This document shows positions 57,550 through 64,000 of a DNA stretch of 64,000 nt, piece by piece. The stretch spans positions 9,009,035 to 9,073,034 of the forward strand of contig NC_133288.1 of the NCBI RefSeq assembly GCF_005239225.2. Direction: 5' to 3'. Every line of letters starts with the position of its first letter. Positions within the stretch are counted from its first letter, which is position 1. The notes under the pieces are model-generated. The model worked only from the letters and a program-made list of their open reading frames with translations. It made no database searches and was not told the DNA's origin. This stretch comes from Populus alba. Taxonomy: Eukaryota; Streptophyta; Magnoliopsida; Malpighiales; Salicaceae. Both the position numbers and the translations under genes were made by a program.

Positions 57550-59647
57550 ATGGGTAAAGTGTCTCCTAAGGATGGAAATTTGAAGACCCCAAAGCAAAAA
57601 AGGCGGTTACGGAGTTCAAGCAGTAGGTATTTGAAGCCAGGTGCGCTTGCTCAGCTTCAGTATAGCAAGGTGTCAGCAGCGAAGTCATGTACCGATCTTG
57701 GAAAAAAGAGGGTTGCTGTGTTTGGGAATAAGAAGGTGGGGGATGATGATGAGCTGGTGGTCGAAGACAGGGCTATGGATAAAAGCCCTTTGTTATTATC
57801 ACCTGTGGGTTTGTGTAAACAGCACCATCCAACTATTGATAAAAGCCCCTTGATGCTATCACCCGTGGATTTGTTTAAACAAAATCATTTAGCGAGGACA
57901 CCAAAGACCCCTCGGATTGAAGATTGTGATACCGAGTCTAGACTTGAGTCTCTTCCCATGGAGTTGCTGGTAATACTCATTCCTGATTATGGTATATGGA
58001 GGAATTTCTATTTGTTTAGCTTTTGTGGACTTGTTAATCCTTGGATATGCTTCTGTAATTACACTATGAAAATCAAGATCTAGAATGGTACAGATATGAA
58101 TATGTTACCCTGCATGTTTCCCTTTAGAAAGTTAAATTAAATTAAAGTAGGTTGGAAATCCTGGAAATATTTAGGAACATGAAGGAATTTCAATATTTGA
58201 TTTAGAGAGCTGGATGTGCTATGGAGGTATGATCTTATAGATTCCAAAAAAAGAAAAAACCTCATCAAATTTCACATCACATTTCTTTATTTGCGAGATG
58301 TTTTTTTATAGATGCTAATACATTTGTAAGTTGAAAGCATCTGCATGTATATGTGAAGCGCCATCTTGGCATCTTATAAAGTTGTTTGGAAATGCTTTGG
58401 AGAGAATAATTTCTGTTTATTTATGTGCTTCGTTGTTATTTTGTCACTGAAACTGTAATGGAGAGGCAAGTTTATGGAAGTTCTATTTTCTTGATTTATA
58501 AAAAGAAAACTTTAACTCTTGATGCACAAATGATCAGCCAATAGGATGGTAGCCATCTTAAATTTCAATGCTGTAGATTGAAATTCAATGAGGGTGAAAG
58601 TGGATATACCATCAATTTCCCCAAAGTGTTGTAAATGTTACGCAGCCACCTGTCATTTATCACGGTTCGTCTTTTATCTGTTTCTTGTATATATGTAACT
58701 CAATTGTTGCTCAGTTCAAGAGAGCTTTTCTGTTTCTCTGTCTCTTTGATACCTTAGCCTATCCACTAACGACTTCTGCCAAAACCCAAAGGCTGAGATG
58801 TGCTTAAATTATGTTGATGACAGGAAGGATGTTCTTTGCATAGGAATTGTGAAATCCTTCTTAAAACAAGAAAGAATGGATCATTTAATTTTGTTTGATA
58901 CCTGCTACTGAACACACAGCTTTGCCCTTAATTCCTCTCAAATTTTTTTTACGCCTCGTTATTTGTATATTGATTCCTGTTTGTTTGTTTGTTTCTTTTG
59001 AGGTTAAAATACTCTGTCACCTGCACCATGACCAACTGAGGGCTGTTTTCCATGTTTCTCAGAGAGTTAGAAAAGCTGTAAGTCTCTCTTTCTCTCTCTG
59101 TGTTTAATCCACTGATGTTAGAGTTGAATTGAAGAGCGAACCCGTTAATGTTTGTTGAGAGCAGGTTTTGCTTGCAAGGCAATTTCATTTCAATTACACA
59201 ACACCAGATCGCTCTCGACAGGAGATGTTACTGACAATGACCCCACGGCCTACTGAACACTGGCCTTTTATGAGGTAGGCATCCAAAAGCACAAGGTATT
59301 TTTTTATTTTTTTTCTCTTGTAATTATTTTTGAAGTTGCTAATTCATCCAGTTTTGTACTTGCGGTGTTTGAATGAGCATTGCAGCAAGGGGAGTGGTAA
59401 GGGCATTTTCATGTCAACTCCACATACCCCAAAAGCTCCAAGGCATGGTCCCCGGCCACCTTCTCGCATCAAAATAACTGAGATGAAGAGTATTGCTGCG
59501 GTTCTTTTCCAAGATTCAACATTGTCTTCAAGATGCATGGTGCCGTCCACCCTGCCAAAGCCCCTTTGCAAATCTGTGGCTTCTAACAGGGTTCTATTCT
59601 ATGAGGAGGAGTTATGCCAGGCTGTTGCTCAGAATAAACTCCGTTGA
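57550..59647 (+). CDS. FBS4: F-box protein of the FBS (F-box stress induced) family, FBS4-like
   Basis: Coding exons are 57550-57969, 59003-59077, 59165-59274 and 59386-59647, all GT-AG and phase-consistent, giving 288 residues. The start MGKVSPKDGNLKTPKQKRR and the block RYLKPGALAQLQYSKVSAAK are the N-terminal signature I remember for Arabidopsis At4g35930 (FBS4). Residues 77-116 hold two copies of DKSPLxLSPVxLxKQ. The short F-box starts at LESLPMELL and crosses the first splice junction into VKILCHLHHDQLRAVFHVSQ; RKAVLLARQFHFNYTTPDRS follows, matching the FBS family pattern. The C-terminal half is basic and ends in EEELCQAVAQNKLR. FBS proteins bind SKP1 and are linked to stress responses; N-terminal SPV motifs are reported to contact WD40-type partners. 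Substrates are unknown. Intron 1 (1033 bp) carries no element I recognise. Confidence 0.9.
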
Positions 59648-61431
59648 TCTCATTGTCGTTTCTTTCCCATTGCCTTGTGTTCCATTTGTATAGTTTGTTT
59701 CCATCCTATAGCTAGGTAGTTGTAGTTTGAAAGAGGGGTATGCAATTTTGTAGGTTTCTGGGGCAAATTAGGTGACAGGTAATATGGGACTTCCGATTTG
59801 CAGTAGTCCAAAGATTTAGGTTGTGGTTGCTGGAATAATATATTTGAAACTGGATACTTGTATATATTCCTATATATGTTTGCAATGATATTTGGATTTC
59901 TTCTATAAAAATATTAAAATAATTTAAAATTAAAGTTGAAAACAAACTGGAATGAATTTCAGTAATATCTAGGAGGTGGTGAATATTTAAGCTAAAAATT
60001 TCAATAATATCTAAAGAGAATATGATTCTCTCATAATAGATAATTTTATAAAATGTCGTAATGTAATGGAGTTTTTAAAAGAAAAAATCATGATGCATAA
60101 TCAACAACGCAGATTTTTCATAGAGCTACACCTTGTCCACTTATTCTTAACTTTTAAATAGAATTCCAACAAAATTTATTGATAAAATTCCATATGATAG
60201 TTAAAAAGATAAAAGATTAAACTTATCATACTAGAAGATTTAATATAAAGTATATTATAGCTGAAAATGCATGAGCAAAATGAGATAAATGTAAGCTTAT
60301 AAGATATACAAAAGTAACTCTTGGATATTATTTTTATCATTCTATCAAAACGAGTATTTGTTTAAAAATGTGCTAACTTGCTAGAAAAAGAATTTATTCT
60401 TGAAAGAAGCAATGGAATAAAAACAGAACTTCAAGAAGTTCAAAAACCATAAATTATCATCCACATAAAACTTGAGCTCAAAGCTATAATATCGGATGTT
60501 CAACCTAAAACTTAAAAAACACAATAAATTCGTAGATTTGATAATATAATCATGCATTAATGAGATATAAACTTTATTTGGAAGCTGAAAATAATGAGAT
60601 GCTAATGCTTAATAAACCTACCACGGTTACCAACTACTTGGAAATATTATATAGTATTGACTCAAACAAACAGCTGAGACTATCAAAACTAAAATGAATT
60701 CATCAAATCTAAAATGGATTTCATGTATTTCAACCAGAAATTGACCTTGGTTAATAAAACTCATTTGATATAAATGGGTATTTAAAAGAATTAAAGAATT
60801 AAAGTGATCAGAGGAAAAGTTCATCTTCATGAACAAGTACAGATAAACTGATAATATAGGTTGTCGTCGAGGAACTAAAGATAGATAGTGATAAACTGAT
60901 AATGAAAGTAGTTGCAGACTCTTGAACCAGCAACAGGTGTTTATATAGATTCTTTGAGCATGATATACATACACTGCACTCGTTAGATTTATATCAACCT
61001 AATGTATTGTAAAATAATAAAATCACTATATAAGATGGAAGGAAAGGGTCACCCAAATTAACTTCAGCTTGCTTTCATGACCGATAACAATTTCTTGAAA
61101 GATAAGGGACTCCTTGCAACTGCAAGCACGCTAATGCCCCTCTACTGGTTAGTTCTCAAACATCATCACTGCAGTTATTTTAGCTAAAACGTAACCATAA
61201 AATTCACAGGCTCATTAGAATACATGTGTGCTAACCAAGTCAACAAAAATCACTATCCTTCACAATTGGAAGACATGCTGGTCTTAAAGGCAATAAACAC
61301 TAGCGAATCCTGCTGCCGGCACGGCATGAACTGCCCAAAAGATCTCATCTGGAATTCATGAACTGCCAGATAATCACGCGTTTCTTAAATACTTCAAAAA
61401 GATGAGCGCTCGGGGACAGCTGACAATGTAA
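59648..61431. other. Convergent spacer between the FBS4-type gene and MTP12
   Basis: Both flanking genes end towards this region, so it holds their 3' UTRs plus AT-rich DNA. No gene, RNA or transposon was recognised. A minus-strand open frame at 60627-60974 has no recognisable domain. Confidence 0.55.
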
Positions 61432-64000
61432 TTACTTGCCCAGTTCCACCTGCACTGTCAAATCCTTGATTCCGACATCCTGGAAAGTGTTTAAAACCTG
61501 TGCCTTCACAGATGCTGTGTCAATTTTGTCTGAGACATGAAGATGCAGAGTGCCAACAATATCTGTGTTAGTAAAGCTCCAAAAGTGCAAGTTCTGAATG
61601 CCACGTAACCCCTTTATCTTCATGGTATCATTTATGGCTTCTTTCAGATCCTGCTCATGAGCCCTCGGAATTCTTTGAAGCAAAATCTCAGCAGAGTTTC
61701 TAAGCAACGGAATGACTGAAGATACGATTAAAACGGAAATGAATATTGAGCAGGCAGGATCAGCAACAAGCCATCCTTTGTACTTAATTAGGAGAGTAGA
61801 CAAAACAACACCAACACTTCCCATCGTATCTGCCAGAACATGCAAAAAGATTCCCTCCATGTTGTGGTCAATGTGGTGATGGTGGTGTTTTTTTGGTTCC
61901 TCTTGTCCAGATACTGGTGTCCTTTGTTGGGAACCACTCTTTCCCAAAGAAGAATCACTTTTAGAATCCAAATATTGAAGTTCATGAGGATTGGCATGAT
62001 GATGATGGTCATGGCATCTGTGATCAGGTGAATGATCACAGTGCTCATGTTGATGGTGAGCATCATGTTGATGGTGAGCATGGGAGGAGTGGTCATGGTC
62101 ATGGTCATGAGCATTATCGTGGGGATTGTGGCTGTTGGAGCTCCCAATTTTACAGCTGTCTATAATGCTCTGGTGATCGCAAAGATGGTGTTCATGATGT
62201 TCATCATGGCTAGCCAAAGACTTCTCATGGCATTCATGGGAAACAGAGGCATGTTCATCATGCTTTTCGTGGTCATGTGAATTGTGGTGACAATGAGAGT
62301 CAGAATGAGACTGAGAGTGGGAGCATGATCCAGAGCCACCATGAGCATGATGATGCTCTTCATGAAAGAAAACCAAACCAACCAAATTCACAACAAGTCC
62401 TCCAATCGAAACAGTTAACAGACTGTTAGTTGATATCTCCTGAGGGTCCAGAATCCTCTCAAATGACTCCAATACAATTAGTGCTCCAACAAGAACTAGA
62501 AGAACAGCATTAACATATCCTGACAGAACCTCAAACCTTCCCCGACCATAATTAAACTGATTATTTGCAGGCAAGCGGGAGATATAAGACGCGTATAAGC
62601 CAATTGTCAAAGCAGCACAATCAAACAACATATGACAAGCATCCGATATCAATCCAAGACTATTACTCATGAACCCAACAACAAATTCGACAACCATATA
62701 ACCAGTATTAATCAAAAGGAAAAGTGCAATCTTACGGGACTTTCTCTCGCTCAGAATGTGGCGGATAGGCTTCATAATAAAACCACTAAATACCTTCGGA
62801 GGTGTATCCATTCCTAATTCAGGATAATGTGAATGAATAGAGTCCAAATTTTTAACACCAAAATACAGCAAGAAACCACATATCAAAAGCCCCCAAAGAG
62901 AAAGCTCAGGGAAATAGAACAGCTCCAAAACAACCGTGCAAAGAAATGTAACAAAATACTCTCTCCGGAAATCTTTAGAATCCACTAACTTCCCATCATC
63001 ACTGCAATTCTCACTCAAAAGAACCCCAAAAACAACAGTATTCGCCAGAGGCCAACCTAAACTCGCAATAGAAACACCTTTTCCATCGCCATTACCACTT
63101 TCAAACACTATAAAGCTTACAGCAGCAGGAATAAACAGTATAATTGTGGTATAAAACAAAGAAATCAGTCGAACCCGTTTTTGGTCTAATGCTCTGATCG
63201 TCCCCCAATTCATAGAAACACGCTCATAAAACCCCAAGAAACCAGACACAAAAGGCAACACCATTGGCCAAATCCTAAAACAATTCTCTCTAGGAAAAAC
63301 CGAAATCCCATATTTATCAATGAAACCAATGGAAAATGGGAAACAATCAATCCGATCCCAACTTATTGAGAGCAAAAACAAGCCGAAAAAAAGGGAAATA
63401 AACCCAGGTAATTTATGGGTGCTTACACCAAAATTATCATTCTTTCTCCTCCGATCAGTAACAAAACGAGCAGCCGCAACACTACCGGATAATTCAGCGA
63501 GAATCATGGCAGCAGTCCCACAATATCGAAGCGCTTGGAATCTGATGAGGAAAACAACAGTAAGGAGGAGAGATTTGGAAAACAAGAGCCTGTGTTGTGA
63601 TTGGGAGATTGAGGAGAGAGAAAAGATGGGTTGGTTGGGGTTTGTTCTGAAGTGTAAAGGGGTTTTAGAGGAGGAGGAAGGGGAGAAGAAAAAAGAGAAA
63701 GAGAGGGATAAAAGAAAGGAGAGGAGACAGACAAGGAAAGAGAAAGGGAAGATACTGAAGGAGGAAGGAGAGGATTGAAGGAAAGGGAGGAGAGAGTAGA
63801 GGGAGCGGAGAGAGAAGAGGAGGAAGAGGAAGTAAAAGGAGAAATTTGAAGAGGATTTGGAAGGAAGGGAGGAGAGTCGGTGTTTTGATGGTGTTGGGAT
63901 TGGGGTCGTCGAGTTGTATGGGTAGGGTCTGGATTTGGTGGGGGTGGCTGAGGAGATGGAGGTGAGGGTAGTGGTGGCGGTTCGTGGAGGGACGGATAGG
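61432..64000 (-). CDS. MTP12: MTP12 zinc transporter (CDF family), 5' end outside window
   Basis: A cation diffusion facilitator of the ZnT5/MTP12 type, which pairs with MTP5 in Golgi membranes to load zinc into the secretory pathway. The frame ends at 61432 and stays open to base 64000 (about 855 codons), so the start lies beyond the edge. Counting from a TTG codon at 63585, residues 55-300 hold many hydrophobic segments of the extra N-terminal membrane domain. The CDF core follows with the two zinc-site motifs HMLFD (318-322) and HVLAD (582-586). Between them, at residues about 408-570, is a very long histidine loop (for example HHHAHGGSGSCSHSQSHSDS). The cytosolic C-terminal domain ends VQVELGK. 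Upstream of 63585 the frame reads KHRLSSLPSKSSSN and SLRSLYSLLPFL, consistent with the family N-terminus as I recall it. No intron is seen. Confidence 0.95.
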   Translation of the reverse strand, partial: LSVPPRTATTTLTSISSATPTKSRPYPYNSTTPIPTPSKHRLSSLPSKSSSNFSFYFLFLLFSLRSLYSLLPFLQSSPSSFSIFPFSFLVCLLSFLLSLSFSFFFSPSSSSKTPLHFRTNPNQPIFSLSSISQSQHRLLFSKSLLLTVVFLIRFQALRYCGTAAMILAELSGSVAAARFVTDRRRKNDNFGVSTHKLPGFISLFFGLFLLSISWDRIDCFPFSIGFIDKYGISVFPRENCFRIWPMVLPFVSGFLGFYERVSMNWGTIRALDQKRVRLISLFYTTIILFIPAAVSFIVFESGNGDGKGVSIASLGWPLANTVVFGVLLSENCSDDGKLVDSKDFRREYFVTFLCTVVLELFYFPELSLWGLLICGFLLYFGVKNLDSIHSHYPELGMDTPPKVFSGFIMKPIRHILSERKSRKIALFLLINTGYMVVEFVVGFMSNSLGLISDACHMLFDCAALTIGLYASYISRLPANNQFNYGRGRFEVLSGYVNAVLLVLVGALIVLESFERILDPQEISTNSLLTVSIGGLVVNLVGLVFFHEEHHHAHGGSGSCSHSQSHSDSHCHHNSHDHEKHDEHASVSHECHEKSLASHDEHHEHHLCDHQSIIDSCKIGSSNSHNPHDNAHDHDHDHSSHAHHQHDAHHQHEHCDHSPDHRCHDHHHHANPHELQYLDSKSDSSLGKSGSQQRTPVSGQEEPKKHHHHHIDHNMEGIFLHVLADTMGSVGVVLSTLLIKYKGWLVADPACSIFISVLIVSSVIPLLRNSAEILLQRIPRAHEQDLKEAINDTMKIKGLRGIQNLHFWSFTNTDIVGTLHLHVSDKIDTASVKAQVLNTFQDVGIKDLTVQVELGK

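Noticed and set aside
61788..62381. Open frames on both strands overlapping the MTP12 histidine loop
   Set aside because: They arise from the CAT/CAC-rich codons of the histidine loop read in other frames (long Met/Thr/Ile runs) and have no independent signature.
1..64000. CRISPR arrays, bacterial operons or phage-type systems
   Set aside because: The gene structures, introns and transposons are those of a plant nuclear genome; no regularly spaced short repeats with unique spacers were seen.

Overview
The window is nuclear DNA from a woody eudicot, most likely a poplar or close relative (Populus, Salicaceae). The genes carry GT-AG introns, intergenic DNA is very AT-rich and full of small transposons, and several repeat families look to me, from memory, like ones common in poplar. 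No database search was possible.

Eight genes are supported. From left to right: an FD-type bZIP flowering factor (11621-12755, +); a small RING-H2 protein (18689-19114, -); an SKIP22-type F-box protein (20051-21688, -); an E-class PPR protein (27777-29492, +); SKP1 (33023-35912, -, two exons); an MCA mechanosensitive calcium-channel protein (39294-43895, -, seven coding exons); an FBS4-type F-box protein (57550-59647, +, four coding exons); and the zinc transporter MTP12 (61432 to beyond the right edge, -). I rebuilt the multi-exon genes by joining exons at visible splice sites and checking frame and conserved protein motifs.

The remainder is transposon-rich. Three decayed coding transposons are readable: a MULE with SWIM and CCHC motifs (about 9080-10800, -), an hAT/DUF659 element (about 25328-26700, +) and a Ty1/copia pol relic (about 47250-48930, -). 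There are also terminal-inverted-repeat elements, including one just upstream of SKP1 and one inside its intron, a tRNA-derived SINE with an exact 11-bp target-site duplication, a degenerate tandem array at 14.1-15.4 kb, many two-copy tandem duplications, and TA/CA microsatellites.

Four of the eight genes belong to ubiquitin ligation (SKP1, two F-box proteins, one RING E3). They lie on different strands with large gaps, so this looks like ordinary gene density and not a functional cluster.

No new multi-gene system was found. The observations most worth checking are a GA-AG intron in FD, a GC-AG terminal intron in MCA, the SINE with a duplicated head, an inverted copy of a segment just downstream of the SKP1 coding region, an exact 60-bp coding duplication in the FBS4-type gene, and the MTP12 reading frame that stays open to the window edge.
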